Under the pieces are notes generated by a model that saw nothing but the letters and a program-made list of their open reading frames with translations, was not told where the DNA came from and ran no database searches. The position numbers and the translations under genes were made by a program. Source: Blastomyces gilchristii SLH14081 (lineage: Eukaryota; Ascomycota; Eurotiomycetes; Onygenales; Ajellomycetaceae). Taken from it: DNA of 64,000 nucleotides. This document shows, one piece after another, positions 23,996-37,838 of the stretch; the first letter of the stretch is position 1; each line of letters starts with the position of its first letter. The stretch spans positions 1,106,734-1,170,733 of the forward strand of contig NW_003101674.1 of NCBI RefSeq assembly GCF_000003855.2, in the 5' to 3' direction.

Positions 23996-26900
23996 GAGAC
24001 AGCGCAGGCTATCATTGATCGGGAAATTTCTCCAGACATTGAAAATTCTTCCTCTTGTGTTACGATATTCTATTTTATTCAAAACAAAATCATAAAAGAA
24101 AAAGATGAACAATCTAGAAGGCATTTATGAAAAGTAAATTCCCATTTGGGATATTTTACTCAACATATAGACGTCTACCTGACCAATGAATGGACGCCAT
24201 GCATATGACCTCCAAATGAGGGCACTCGTGAGCACTCTTCTCGCCTTAAGAGTGGTTAGCCAGCGCGTGCCTTATGCTTTTTAAGGTCTGACAGGAAAGA
24301 AGGCGGAGATGAGAGTTCCGGGCTTCTAGATGCCTATCAGGAGGATCGTTTCTTTGCCCAAGCTCAACCTAGAAATAGCAGGGCAGCAATCTTTATTTTT
24401 TTCCATTTCCATTTCATTTCATTTCAATTTCAATTTCTTTCTTTCTTTATTTATTTTACTATCAGTTCTCGATTTTCGAGATGAGCGGGCGGGGTACCCA
24501 GAGGATCGGTTGATCATCTCATCCGAACCTTTTGATGGGCGTTTTTACCATCTACGGCTCGTTCTCTTCTTGTCATTTTCGGAGGGGCTTTTCTCTAGCT
24601 GCTAGCAGATATGGCGAGATGGAACAGGTTAATAACAGGAAGCTCGGAAGATTTGCTTACGACCGGTATCATACTCCATATCATTGCTAACACTACAATT
24701 GTTTTATATGTAAGAGTAACACAGTGAAACGCTATCCAAAACTCGATACACGTGTGCGTATGCTTTTGGGATTAGAGGGTTTATTTGTGTTTGGGGGGTA
24801 TTCATATGAGGAACTGAGAGAGTGAATCCAAACTGTATATCGGGCATAGGATACATACGTGTTGTTGGAAGGGTTCCAGAAGTCCTCCATATATATGAGA
24901 AAGTTCCGGTGGACCATGCATCCCGTCTTGTTAGGTTGAATTAAGCTATGTCCATCGGGTGTACTTTGCCGTCGTACCATGTACATACTTGCGTTGTTGT
25001 ACCTCTTTGTCCATATCCGGATGAAGCTGTTAAGTAGGTACAGTACATGCATGTATGTATATAAATGTACTGTACGGACTACATTTGATGCGAGAAAGCA
25101 AAAATGAGTTCTGTTGCCTTGTCAATCCCTCCTTTTTGTTTTCTGGGTTCTGCCACACTTCACCACGTGTCATAAGTAGATGTATACTACTTCTCGGGGT
25201 CTGCTCATGAGAGTGATCATTTTTAAGCTTATTTTTCTGAGGAATCGAACTTTAGTTTCGATGCCAACAACACTACGTAATGGAGAATTAATCATAAGTA
25301 CTTGTACCTTACCTTGTGCGAACCAACCATCTATCCAGCTCGCAGGAGCGATTCAAGGAAGCTGGCTTATGGTATTGAACGATGGTTTTGACTTGCCTGT
25401 CCCCTCCGTGAACAGTCTCGAGGTTTCATCTTCACCTCTTCATCCAAGTTACAACCTATGAGCTTCTCTTTAACAACCTGAGCAATGCTCTGCGCCCCCT
25501 CTGGGAAATCTGTTCTAAGACAAATACAGCATAGGGAAGGTCCCTCAAAAGATGAATGGTTTATGACTAGATTTTGGCTAAATTTTATGCCATCTTCCTG
25601 CTACCAATCCCAATCAAATTTGAAAACGAGGACTTGGTCATACCTCGAATATTTGTCCGAATTTTGAGAACTGGGTTGGACAAACACCTATCAGCATTTC
25701 TGGGCAAAGGCTAGCTTCCAGTCCAGAAGACCGAAAAAGCAAAAGCAGGTTATTAATTGCGACCCTCCGTTGTATCATTAGCGCCCTCGGGTTCCGAGAG
25801 CGGCTGGTCATGACTTCAGTCGCAACTTTCCAAGGTTGGCATCGATTGGTTGCGTCAGTGGTTGAATCAAAGACCCCCATGAATTGTTTTCTGGGTATTT
25901 CTGTTTCCTCGCACTGGAGGAAAGGGAAAAAATTAGCCAGAAATACTTGTTCACCATGATTGTTGACTTCCGCACATTCTAGCTCTTCTGGCACATGTCA
26001 ACGCTCTCTCTCTCTCTCTAGCGAAAAAAAGAGGCAGAGCCGGGAGAGAAAAAAGCAATTATGCCTCTCCCCCTCTCTTGAATACAGGTCTGATACATGG
26101 TGGTTAGAGTCCATGCACAAGACATCTTGGTCTCATAACTGCGCAAATGCTGAAGCCAGGAAGCTTAAAGTTCCAAGAATTTCTTTGGTCATCGTCCTCG
26201 CGCCTACTTACAGAGAGGGCTGGTCAACTGGATCTGATAGCAAGTAGGAGACCCTTTCGAACTCATATACGGAGCATATGCCGGCGCAAGCTATTCCTCG
26301 AATGTGATTGATGCCAAGAGGTCGGTTTGGTGGTTTGTTGATTAGATGAAGCTAATTGTAATGTACTAGTATGGTAGTTACGGTACCGGTGCTTAGTTGT
26401 GGAAAACCGGCAAGATGACAGAGAATGATATGATTATGTTTTGTTTTGTTTTTTTTTTTTTTTTTTGTACGAACACCCGTATTGCGCTCGTAAAAGCGTC
26501 ATACCCATCCAGCTTCCCGCAGCCAGTCGTATGAATCGTACCGACCTTGCTGTGGTTGTGATGGAACTTTGGGTTCCCCGCATCTTCCCACTCACAGCCC
26601 AGCTTGCTTTGCCTGCTCGCCACGCCCCCATCGCATTCCAGCATTGCTCCATCGACAACATCAGTCAAGTCGCTTGAACAACATCCGCTATCGACATACA
26701 TCCCATACATACGTACAAGTCTCTGCCCGCGACCTGTTCACGACTTGCCCCCCTTTCCCCCCCCCCGATTCCCCCCGTACACTCACTTGTGCCCTTGTAA
26801 CCTTCCGCTTTCCACATCGGCAGGTGCTATCTGGTTTACTTTGATGAACTGTTCCCTCTACTTGCAGTTACCTACCTACTGATGAACGAGGTACGTACGT

Positions 26901-27412
26901 TACGTACATTCATGCCATTATACCTTTGCCTCCCATCGGCAAACTCCATACTCGTTCTCCTAATAGTTGTCTCTCTTAAGACTCATTATCAATAGATACC
27001 TTTTCTGGTTTCTGCTATTTCACGTTCATCCCCTGTTCCCCTGTGTGCTTCACCCAAAATCTCTTAAAAAAATCTGGTGACAACAGCTTAGCCTTGTCAT
27101 CTCAAAGTCGTCCTGCACAGTGATACTTTTCTATATCCCGCCCTCCCCCACCCGCGCGTCCACGTACCAATCGCCTTTTCCCAACTATACTCCGTTTCCT
27201 TCGCCAGTGTTTGTACCATAATCTCTCAAGCTCCCCACCCTTCTCTTCATGTTCCTGGCCCGGCTTGATCATCGAGATCAGGCTTGCGGTATTCCTCGCT
27301 TCCGATCCTAGTGTGTAATGTTTTTCTTGCACGGTTTTTGGCCAGGGTGATTAACGAAGTGGCCGGGTTGTAACAGGCCAAATCTAACTAATCTATCTTC
27401 GTATCGCTACAG
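23996..27412. other. Intergenic stretch leading to Myb-like gene C
   Basis: No gene supported. It holds a CT dinucleotide run near 26005-26020, a T18 run at 26449-26466 and pyrimidine-rich sequence at about 26740-27250. The last of these is probably promoter or 5' leader of the gene starting at 27413. Open frames up to about 118 codons (for example 25994-25638 minus) carry no motif I recognise. Confidence 0.45.
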
Positions 27413-28652
27413 ATGAATTGGCCGGTTTTTGTTTCGAGACCTCCTCTTCCTAATATGTCGTGAGTATTTTTTATTTTTTTTATGCTGTTGCTGTTGTTTC
27501 GTAAACAAAACAAATCCCGCCTTACATTCCCCTCATCTTGCTCTCACTTTTTCCACCCTTCTCTCCCTCCATGCGTACAATTCCAACTCCTATGATACTA
27601 CAAGCCACAGGTTGGAATGCTTTAATCTTTTTCTCTAAGAGCGGCGTCCTAGATGCTAAGCTTGCTGGACGACCAAGTGGTTTATTCAAGAATGGACAGT
27701 TCACTAACCCATATTTTCATCCTTCTCGTAGATCACCTCCAACTTCCAAACGCATCAAGACGACTGTTGCATCCAACACACCCACACATCCCCTAAACCA
27801 GCAACAGCAGCAACAACCTCATCCTTTTACAGGGCCTGGCCCTTTCGAAAGCGCCTCTATGGTGCCCATCTCCACCCCCGTGCCAGCTCCAGCCCCAGCA
27901 GCTCCAAATCCCCGGAAGCGACGTGCGTCACTCCAGACTGCTTGTTTGGCCGCCATGGCACCTCCCCCGCTAACAGGTGCTGTTGAAGGCGAGGGAAATA
28001 CCACTACTACTAGTATAACTGGCGCGCCAACCGCCCCCGAGCCCACAGTCAAGAAGAAGGGTCGAACAAACACCCCATGGACGGCGGAGGAGGAGCAACG
28101 GCTTAAGACTATGCGCGATGCTGGCAACACTTGGAGTGAAATTGCTAAGGTTCGTCCAGCTTACTTTTCATGCCGGGCTAGAAAAGTCACACCTTCATAT
28201 ATCTTGGTTACATATGGAGTATTTAAAACATAAAAGTCTAATTGTATTTGCTACACTAGACCTTCCCCTTGCGAACTGAAGGAAGTGTGAAGAAACATTG
28301 GTACAAGGTTGGTTTTCTACTTGTCCTGCAGCAAAAACTGTGATCTGCCCTTGTCAGTCTAACTAGCAAGCAGGACATGCATTATGCTGAATTTACCGAG
28401 GAGGAGGTATGTTATAATACCAAATGAAACATGCCACCATTTTTCCAGCGTTTTAACATATCATCAGTCCATAACGCTGCGCGATGCCATCAAAGAATAC
28501 GAATCAAGTAAATGGAAAGTCATTGGACAGAAGATTGGGAAGCCAGCAAAGGTGATTTTCCTCCCATCTGACTGAATAGACTCTGTTATTCTAACTTTTG
28601 AATGTACCAGGCCTGTGAGCAATATGCAAAGGAGCATTTTAAGCACACTTAA
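27413..28652 (+). CDS. Myb/SANT-like DNA-binding protein C, two repeats
   Basis: Probable DNA-binding regulator. Exons are 27413-27459, 27732-28149, 28260-28307, 28374-28406, 28468-28551 and 28611-28652, giving 223 residues, all with GT..AG borders and consistent phase. The N-terminal part is Pro/Ala/Gln-rich and disordered (NQQQQQQPHPFTGPGPF). A basic KKKGRTNTP leads into repeat 1 (WTAEEEQRLKTMRDAGNTWS, then EIAKTFPLRTEGSVKKHWYK). Repeat 2 starts FTEEESITLRDAIKEYESSK and ends WKVIGQKIGKPAKACEQYAK. Repeat spacing and the closing W..I..K.G....AC sequence are shared with the gene at 37839. Four introns fall in the repeats, leaving small exons of 33-84 bases. Targets are unknown. Confidence 0.88.
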
Positions 28653-31600
28653 CGTACGCAGCGGAAATGACGTTTTAACGACTAACTTATACCTACAATA
28701 TCTACCCCCTTTTTTTCCCGACAATTAGCACCCAAGCTCGTGCTGTTGTACATCCGTTCTACGTCTTTACGTTATTCCTATTTCAGGAAACTATTTATGA
28801 ATCGCCGCAACTTTATGATGAGTAAACGGGATCGCAGGCTTCAGGAGTTTAGGCTGGGTGTTCACACCTTCTTATTTTACCAGTTAGTAACAAGGTGGGG
28901 CGAGCCCATGCAGTTTTCAGGCAGTGCTATACCCCAGTTTCCTCTGTCTCTATTCAAGGTGCTTTGATTTCCATATTTTCCCTTATTTTTCACTTTGCTT
29001 TTTTCTATCAAAATGCGTTTTGTGCTTGGGGGTGAGATTGTTCGGGAAGCGGCTCATTGGGTGAGATGTTATGCGAATGCGAAGAGCACCGTTGGGTTCC
29101 TAGTCGTCTTCTTTTCTTGTTTAATTTTTTATTCAGTTCTTCAAATTTCCTAATGGCCAACCTCCCCCCCCCCCCCCTTTCCCCCGGTTTTTTATTCTTT
29201 CCCTTTTCTTTGTTTTCACTCTTTCCACATGCCTATTCTAAGTCCCTTACATTACTTCCAATCTCAAATTCGGGTGGTATATCAAATAAAATCAATTGGA
29301 AAACCAAATCGACTAGTTTTGTATACAAGCAGACAAAAGAAAATGGCGGGCAAAGTTTCCTCGGTTATCTCTAAGAGTTCTGCAAACGGCCTATATCTCT
29401 CGTGGACGAGCTGAGTGCATCATCCAGTCGCGCGCGTTTATAAAACAGGCGGGATATTTCTCGGAAGGGGGGGTATTACCTGTTTCCCAGTTTCGTCTAC
29501 TTCGTCTTTAACTCCTAGGCCAAAATAATAAATTGACCAAGTGGGTAAATGTTAATGTGAAGGTTGTGAAATACCTATCTCATTTTTATTTTTTTATTTT
29601 TTGTGTCGTTTGGAGATGTTGAACGTTGACAGAGTTGAGGAAGATACTGAGGCGAGTGTTGTTGGGATGCGATTGCGCAAAGTTGGACTGCATGGAGAGA
29701 GGGGGATGGGAAAGATTGAAGGCTGAAAATTGGACAGAAGCACATGGGATAAAGTATATTACACTAAATACATGCGTCTAAGCAACATCATAGTCTCTGC
29801 ATAATCTTTGCGAACTTATTATACCTTAATCATGAGTTGCAGTGGGAGGTGTCAGGGAGTTTAACACCCCTTCTGCGTTAGATAAATAGTTAATGGATAG
29901 AGGGAGGGACCTGGTGAATAAGCTACGCCAAACAACATTTGTGAGTTTTTCATCCCTATCTATTTTGCATGCACAATTGCTTATATGTATGTATGTACTA
30001 CTCATTTCTTATCCATTTGACCCTAATCATTAGCATTTCAGAACACACAAGGAATAAAACCCAGTATGGCATAGAGCGACTCCACTACAACTGGTTATTG
30101 TAAGTTAGAAAGGCAGGCTTCATTCGTCACTCCGATTTCTGTTTCGGATCCTCTATTCTGGGCCCCTTGCCTCTTGCCCACCCCTTTAAATTGCCTTTTG
30201 CATTTTTTTCTTTTTTTAATATGGTCTATTTAATTCTTCATGTATTCAGGCACAATTACTACACGTGGGACCTGTTAAAGTGAGTAAATTTTGAGAGAAC
30301 TGCAGCTTCACATCACATATCATTTTTCCTCAATTGTCATTTTTCTTGTCTGTTTCCCTGTCTCTGCTTCTAAGTTTGTTATTCCTCATCGAAGCCATCT
30401 ACAGGCATCCTCCTCTGCTTCTGGATTCCCACTTTTTTTGCTAGTAGTGTGTAAGGAAATGTCAGAAAGGAAGTTGAGCGATCAACATGCACAATATGAA
30501 AGCTACAGAATAACTTACATGATAAGAGCTGACTTGGTTGTTCATCTGTTGCGTTTTTGCTCTTTTAATGCTAGCTGGTTGGACGAACTTCTCAATTTTG
30601 AGGATGGATTTTATCTTGGTTCATTTCTGAATGAACACAAGTACTTTCTCTCAATCTCCCATTCTCTTCCTCTTCTGAAGCATTATATACATTCAAAGTA
30701 GCTGTCAAAGTCACATCAAGTCAGAAGAACCAAACCTGTTTCAACACGCACACACAACGTCGTTATTTTTTTCTGTTTTCATTTTCATATATATCCGGGG
30801 ATACACCGTTGGGCTTTTCTATCAGTGGCCGAGACACCAGTGAACTCCCAAGACCTAACAATATCTATGGCATACCGAAGCCAGGAGACATCAAAGTCCA
30901 TTCTAATTCTAACCATTGCAAGTGTTGCTAGGTGGCTAACTATCACACCAAATTTAGCAGCCATGCAGTTTCACTCGTTGCATTTTCTACATGGTTACCT
31001 TTTACACAGCGGGTCGCTATGTTTGATACAGGAGGACCCTTGATTGGATAAAATCAACCCGGCTACAGGAATGTTATGATTTTGTGCGGGAGGACAAGAA
31101 TTTCCCCTTCTTCTTGTTGTATCTTTCCTCTACTTTGCGCATCCTCTGTGCCTCACCAACAGCAAGGAAGTTGGATGTGTTCCCATCAATCATCCCGGTC
31201 GTTTCAGTTGTTGGATTTTCCCCTCCGGTGACGAGTGAAATTCGGAGGTATTTTTCATGACTTTTTTCATCTCTTTCTTTCTCTTTGAGTATTGATTGAG
31301 CTTTGTGTTAGCTTTCTGAATAAATGAAGGCGCTGAGTATTTCAAATTTACACAGGGATTTGACCTAGGTTCAACCAACAGCTGGCAATGTCTTCCTAAC
31401 GGACGGATTGTCGGTTCAGCAAGCCTCTTTCGTCCCCCCACCCCGGCTCTGAAGTTTGCGTTGTAGATTTACTTGCAGAATTCGGTGTCTCCGAGTCACC
31501 AAGCTCGATCCGATAGGCTCACTTGCAAAATCACTCTCTATCCGCATTTGTTGGGTGCACAGGCGGACTTCTAGTTTGGCCAATCCAAAACTTCCCTTCA

Positions 31601-34600
31601 AACCGCCGGTGGTGGCAACGATGTTAGGCTTTCAGAAATCTGTGTCGTCGTTCTGAGTTCGATTTCTTCTAGGTGCTATCCTTATGTGCCCCGCATGCTT
31701 GATTTACCCTAGTTTGCTTTCAGAAGACGAAGTTATCTTGGTATACGAATGCTGGAATGACTTAAGATATGTGTGTGAATACACTCCTAGGCTCTTCCTA
31801 AATGAACTAACTCTAGCTATCGAGATTGAGGTTAAACGTAACTAACAGGTAACATCTCTAGCTATTTAACCCCAGACCCCCTTCTAACATCCCATATTTT
31901 CAAACGATGGATCATTTTGCTAGGCATGGTTCCTCCGAACGTATGAATTTGCGCGATGAAAAATTCGAATCCCACTTTCTGTCTGATTTTATAAATCGTC
32001 CCTGCGCCATCAAAAGGAATCGGGTCCAGGTTGATCCGCCTACTTTGTGAAGCTTTGCCTTGCCGATCCCTGTATACTCACGTATATTAACTGAATACAT
32101 TTTCCAAGATGGACTGTTTGCGGTATTCACCTTGCGGACGGCCCATAATCTTTCTACCATCCTGTGTTGAGTATCCCCATCCAGCTCCATACCACTCCTG
32201 CCCTCAACGAGCCATAGTCATGGAAACAACTCTCTTCTATTCGAAAATACCCTACCCGCTGCTGTGCACGGCTTGGAATGTTCGGTGTTTCAGGCGGGTT
32301 ACGTGGCACCCGATCGCACCGTTTTCAGTCGTTTTTGTTCGAGAAGTTACTCGGACAGATAGCAGAGTTGCAACACTTCAAATGAGAAGTCACTATCCAT
32401 CTATTACGCTCCTCCTATATGTCGATAATGTGCATATTGGTATATCTAAGGGTTGGCTGCTTCCACAGCGTGCGTCTAAGCGTTGACTCTCATGCATTAC
32501 CAAGTCTATTTGGGGATACCTGCAGTGGCAGTTTGAATTATGTTCAACGGCCTCTAGCTAGTACCTACTACTGAAAGCACGGAGAAATTTTATTCTCTTT
32601 AGTCTTAAGTTGCATAAATACATCAGGTGCTACCCGTAGACACCCCGTTACCACTCAATAGAGGGCTTTCTGATGACTTAACTCTAGCACAGTTCAAAAT
32701 TTTCTCTACCCTTTCAACTGCCCAGATGCTTCACAGGATTTCCAGTAAGGCATATTTGTCCATTCTGTTGCTTTGCTAGTGGCCTTCTTCCAAGCTACTT
32801 GAACTTCCAGGACTTTTCCTATTATTCACTGGATGAACCGATGTTTTGGATCGGTAAAATCTGGAAAAATTTGGGTGTACCATAATGTATTCATTGGTAG
32901 TACTGTGGTGGGCACAGTTCAAATTCAACAAACAAGGGACACCACATCTCCCCTTGTCTTTAATGATTCAATTCAACAACCTTCAGATCACCACCGTCTT
33001 GTGAGAGCAAGGATATCGATGACAAAGGTTCATGTGAATAGTGCTTTAATCGAATTGGGCGAGTGAAACCAAAGGTTTGCAATAAAGACCTTACTTGGGA
33101 TGGCATCAAGAATGTATGTACATTATGTGGCTCTGCAGCACTAACCGGTGTATACTGATTGGATCCCCCCGGCTTTTTCCAAAGGAAGGGTCATCTTTTC
33201 GCGCTTGATATGCATTCAACGCCGCACGTATATGCATTTATGCATATACATACATATGCGTAGGGAGACGAATACGCCGTGATGTGCGGCTGCTTTTTCC
33301 CTATGTAGTCCAGTTGGTACTGTTCAAATCCCAAATTACCACCACGATGAATATTACCCTGGACAGCCAGAAGAACAACACGCCCGTTTTCATGGCAATG
33401 GCAGAAATATGAAGAGGAAGAAGTCAAATTGATGCTGTTGATCCATCTTTATTTATTATTTATTTTTTTTCTCCTGCAGGTTGAAGGGTACAAAAAGAAT
33501 TCGTGTGAAAAGTGAAGGCGGGAACAGACACAACGCAGCGTAACGACTGACGAGCGCTATGTTTCAACGGTTAACCGTTATCGGCGTCTCTCAAGAAAAG
33601 AAGGGGGCAAGCAGGTGGGAAAGGAGTCAAATGCAGAGAGACCGTGTGGATGAACAAGAAAAGTTTGAACATGCATCCCGGCATGGTACAACATCTAGGT
33701 AGAGGGGGAGGCTTTGTTGTGGAACGCGAACTGGCGAATAGGGCTGAGCTAATGCCACTCCGGGGGGACTCAAGGGGACTCAAGGTGGACTCAACTTAAT
33801 GCAGGGAGAGGCGGGGTTGTTGATTGTGATGGGCATATTCTATTAGACACAGGGTCAGAGGCTGGGAAGCGATATCTTAACGAACTAGTCACAGTTGATG
33901 ATTATGTGGTGGTTGAAATAGGTGCATGTACTGTACTGGTGTTCTACATATTTTAAGTACGGGCGATTAGATCGAATACGATATACTGAGCAAGGTGTCA
34001 ACTGAAGCGATTAAGATAATCTCCGATGATGGCTATTGATGGCATGTATGTCACAACACATATGCATCGTCTAGTATTCTGGGCTCTCACGACCGGCCTT
34101 GGCGATTGCAGATCAACCAAGTCCAGGAAGTTGTACCGGACAGAATCGACATTGAACTTAGATAAGCGCGTAGCTAAAATCTTTTCTCAAATCGGTTCAT
34201 AGCTCCTTTGCACTACACCTGGATATTTGGCGGTACTAGCCAACATGTGACACCAGGCACTCAACAATCGAAAACCTCAAATATTCAAAAAAAGAATTCC
34301 CGCCTTCATTCATGGTGTAATACAAAAGCTGCAATAATCTACATATGAAAATAAGAAGGTAAATGTCAGCTAGGAGATGGAGTAGAGTCGGTATATGACC
34401 CACGGGAGGGCAATAAACTAAGATTGCACATGAGAAAGACACTGGGAGAGATAGGTTGTTTGCACGCATGTGCGTGGACATGAAAGAAACAAAACCGACT
34501 ATGGCAAGTTGCTGTTTTTGACACGTTTTACATTAGGTCCGCTGTGGATTCAAGTTTCAGAGCAGGTAGACAAGGTCAAGAACCTTTTCTCATTCTCTCA

Positions 34601-34624
34601 AAGTAAATCGGTTCCGGTATCTAT
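28653..34624. other. Six-kilobase stretch without a supported gene
   Basis: Only short open frames in conflicting phases. The longest (30291-30701 plus, 136 codons) starts at TTG and has no recognisable motif. The area has C-, T- and TTTTA-type low complexity (29163-29180, 29580-29600) and a short direct repeat of GGACTCAAG units at 33762-33794. The gene C 3' UTR and the COX4 3' region probably lie at its edges. I searched by eye for tRNA box B motifs and found none convincing. Confidence 0.45.
33762..33794. repeat. Short tandem repeat, three GGACTCAA units
   Basis: Three adjacent imperfect 10-11 base units (GGGGACTCAA-like) read directly from the sequence. Confidence 0.8.
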
Positions 34625-35880
34625 TTATCTATACCAGTATTCGGGCTTGACGAAGTCGGCCATGGTCTTGGGATCCTCATGGACCTGGTGGTGTTCATCT
34701 AGAAAGCAAAAACGTCAGTATTGTGGGTAATGCTAGGTAACTTGAAAATACGAATATAACGACAAATTGACAGATCTAAGACATGAATCAATGCAACGAC
34801 GAAGTTTACGTACCGTGAGCATGGGGATCGTCCTCAGGTCCAACATAGTCCATCTTAACGACGTTGCCACACTCTGAGCATCGCTCAATTGGTCGCTCGC
34901 GGGATACCTAGAATATGCATTAGTTAAAACATTCATCTATTTGCCTATAAAGCAAAATTATATGCATAACAACAGGAGGAGAATGGAACTTCAACTGGGA
35001 GCATCCTTACCGTGAGCCACACAACATCATGGGAGTCGGCGGGGTATCCAGTGCATCCGGCATATTGCTCATCGCCTCCAGATTTAACTATAATCGGGTT
35101 TTCGAAGGTTCCTGCCAAATTCGCATATCGACTTAGTCCCAAATATTACCCCGCGATCCCAGCCACACTAACCAATATTGGGAGGAGATGCGGAAGGAAA
35201 CACTAAATGTCACGCACCCATTCTCGACGCATCAAGAGGTCGCATATCAAAAACATCAATTCCGTGCATCTTCCCTAGAAGTTCAATTCTCTCCAAACCA
35301 GTTGCTTGTTCGTAGTCCGTAGGCATGGTTCCGGGCTTCGCACCGGGGGGTAGAAGGTCAGTTTGTTCCGCGATATCTATATCCGAACAGTTAGAAAGCT
35401 TGTTTTCAAGTGGGATGGGCCAATGTTATTCCGATAACAGTGATGACAAAGTGCTCGGAATGAATCAATGTCCCGTAAGACCATATTCAATTCCAAATGT
35501 CTAATTGAGACGACGATAGAGGTGTTTAGAACGGCCAGAATCTATTGACTAACCTTCGAAAGAAACTAATTTGCCAACAGGCTCGCCGGGCTTGGGGTCC
35601 CATTTGGATGTGGCCGGCTTCCCAGCATCACCTAGAAAAACAGAAAAGTTGAAATTAGCAGGCAATTCAGACACTTGCCAGATCAGAAAGTGCCCTGTGG
35701 CATTGGCCATATACTGGACGGCAGTTGGAAGCCAATTGGGCGAATGTGAAGATCGACGGGAGAAAATCGTCAACAGAGCGGGCACATACGTCGGACAACT
35801 GATGTGGAAAAAGAGCGTCGGGCAAGAGCCTTAACGGGGGTGCGCCTAGCGAGGGCGAAGGCGGTCCGCTGAGCAAACAT
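34625..35880 (-). CDS. COX4: Cytochrome c oxidase zinc-binding subunit (yeast Cox4, mammalian Vb)
   Basis: Nuclear-encoded mitochondrial subunit of complex IV. Six minus-strand exons (35880-35790, 35631-35554, 35376-35218, 35111-35011, 34917-34814, 34697-34625) give 201 residues with every phase agreeing. The N-terminus MFAQRTAFALARRTPVKALA continues to RRSFSTSVVRR and is a clear Arg-rich, acid-free mitochondrial targeting presequence. Mature-region landmarks are DLLPPGAKPGTMPTDYEQAT, GLERIELLGK, FENPIIVKS and the zinc site. The zinc ligands are Cys in YAGCTGYPADSHD, the His of that block and the Cys pair of ERCSECGNVVKMD. The C-terminus is PKTMADFVKPEYWYR. The length is somewhat above yeast Cox4 because of the long presequence and His/Glu-rich tail. 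Five introns in such a short gene is high. Confidence 0.96.
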
Positions 35881-37838
35881 TGTGCCGACTGCCAATGGCT
35901 TTTCGAAATAGTAGTAGTTGCGGTTTGGAGAGCGAGGGTGGTGTGATATTATTTGGACAAGAAGTTGAAGTTGAGGTTGACTTCCAAGCAACCAACCGGA
36001 TCCGTCCGAGGAGAATCGTACGATTAGTCAGCACCAGCCAATGACTGTTTAGTTGTCATGTGATTGAATTCTGCCCTAATTGGTCAATTTGGTTCTTGCC
36101 GTGTTGGGTAGAGTTAGGGTTAGCTCTTCATTCCATTCTTGTAAAGCACCTCCATGCCTGAGATTGATAGCAACAACCCCCCCTCCAAGGAACCAGAAGT
36201 CGGTGTATGAGCCTACCCTACCGGCATTTGCTATAGAATGAAATTGGAATAAAGGTCCTCCTTCTCCTCCGCTCTAGAGCGGTAACCCTTGGTTTCTCTT
36301 TCTCTGTTGGCCTGCCTGCGTGTAACCTTTGTCGCAGGACTTGCTAACGTGGCTCACCTTGCGATGTCGCAACAAACGGCCAAATCCGCCTTTCTCTATG
36401 CATAAAGAAACGGTGTGAGACTCCGGGGAGCACAGTAGACTACTGGGGCTACAGAAGTGAACAGGGGACTAAAAACTACACAAAGACACACACACAGGTC
36501 GGACAACCGGGGAAAAGGCCGTTCTGGGTTGACAGTTATGCCCTGTGTTAACCTTCCCCATTGTCAGCCTCGGAGTAGCCTCGTCCTCTCTAATAGACAC
36601 TCTGCCGGTATCCTTGTGGATACTCAACACCCTGTCCGTGCCAAACAAAAGGACAAGCCACGATAGCGCACGAGGAGAAAGGGTTCTCAACGAAATGCAA
36701 TACACAACAAAGACCTTGGACGTTCATTAAAAACAGCTCATACCAAGGTCCTATACAATCCTGCTCTATATTCATGCTTGAAGAACAAAAGAAATGTGAG
36801 TACAGAAATATGCTTGCCAGTGTTGTCACAAAACATCCACACTGCAGAAACATGAAGACCGACCAAAAGTAATAAGGAATGTTTCGAAATCGGGTATCAA
36901 AATATCGTATAAAGGAACCCCCCATTACTGATTATCTTCGTGGCGGTTTAACGTGACCTCCCAGAACCAGGCCCCCCCCCCCCCCCCCCAAAAATCCGAC
37001 ATAGAAGTAAAGAAAAATATTATTAAAGAAAATGGAAACGACAGGAGAAGAAAACAGACACTGTTAGGAAATAATAATTATCAACGAGTGTGATGAGTAG
37101 AGGAAAATCGCAAACAAAACAAAACAAAAGAAATAGAAGTAAACAAACTCTATCCCAACCCACCGGAGAAAAACAGGATAAGAAAAGTAAACCTGGGTAT
37201 CATTGTTGCGCAATGCCAAACGTTAACCAATCCCATTCATTCAACATGTATCATTAGTCGAAACAAGGAAACAAGGCAGATAAGACAAGTAGACTAGCCG
37301 TAGGATAGTCACAGACTTTCGGAGGCTGAGCATAACGGATACAGCCTGTTCGCGGTGAGAGGGCGATTCGCGACGCTACGTAAAGTAATTTGTGATCCGT
37401 GTGACTTGGAGTCGCTGCTATAATGCTGTTTCGGATCTCCAGCACCCGCCAACATGTCAGTCTTGAATTTTATATTTTGCTCTTTATTCTTTCTTTTTCA
37501 AGATAATGTTCTCGTACGCCCTCGAGGATGTATCGGATCAGCCTTAAACCCATCGTCGTTTCCATATTCTTTCGTCTCGGTTTAAGGGTTGTAGGAGGAA
37601 GGAGGTTGACAACATAAATCGAAGTTATTTGGAAGACCAGATAGGATTTCTTTGCGAACGCTGTAACCATAAGGCCGAGGGTACAAACAGGGAACAATGT
37701 AACTACTCCGACAGAACAGACGTACACATCCTAGTCGCACATATCCACGGGAAGAAAGCCCTAACCGCATCCTAGAAACTTCTCTTGAGTGGGCCCAAAA
37801 GCAAGAGATTTCTGCAATGATTTTCTGCGACAGCCTGT
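35881..37838. other. Intergenic stretch between COX4 and Myb-like gene D
   Basis: It contains the COX4 promoter next to 35880 and the 3' region of the minus-strand gene ending at 37839. An uninterrupted C18 run lies at 36972-36989. No gene recognised; open frames up to 111 codons lack motifs. Confidence 0.5.
36972..36989. repeat. C18 homopolymer
   Basis: Eighteen consecutive C on the plus strand followed by A run; length may be uncertain in assembly. Confidence 0.85.

Noticed and set aside
30291..30701. 136-codon plus-strand open frame
   Set aside because: Begins at TTG, has no recognisable domain and sits in a stretch with other random frames of similar length; too weak to call a gene.
33762..33794. 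Tandem GGACTCAA units as a CRISPR-like or regulatory array
   Set aside because: Three short adjacent units with no spacers in a eukaryotic genome; simple tandem duplication.
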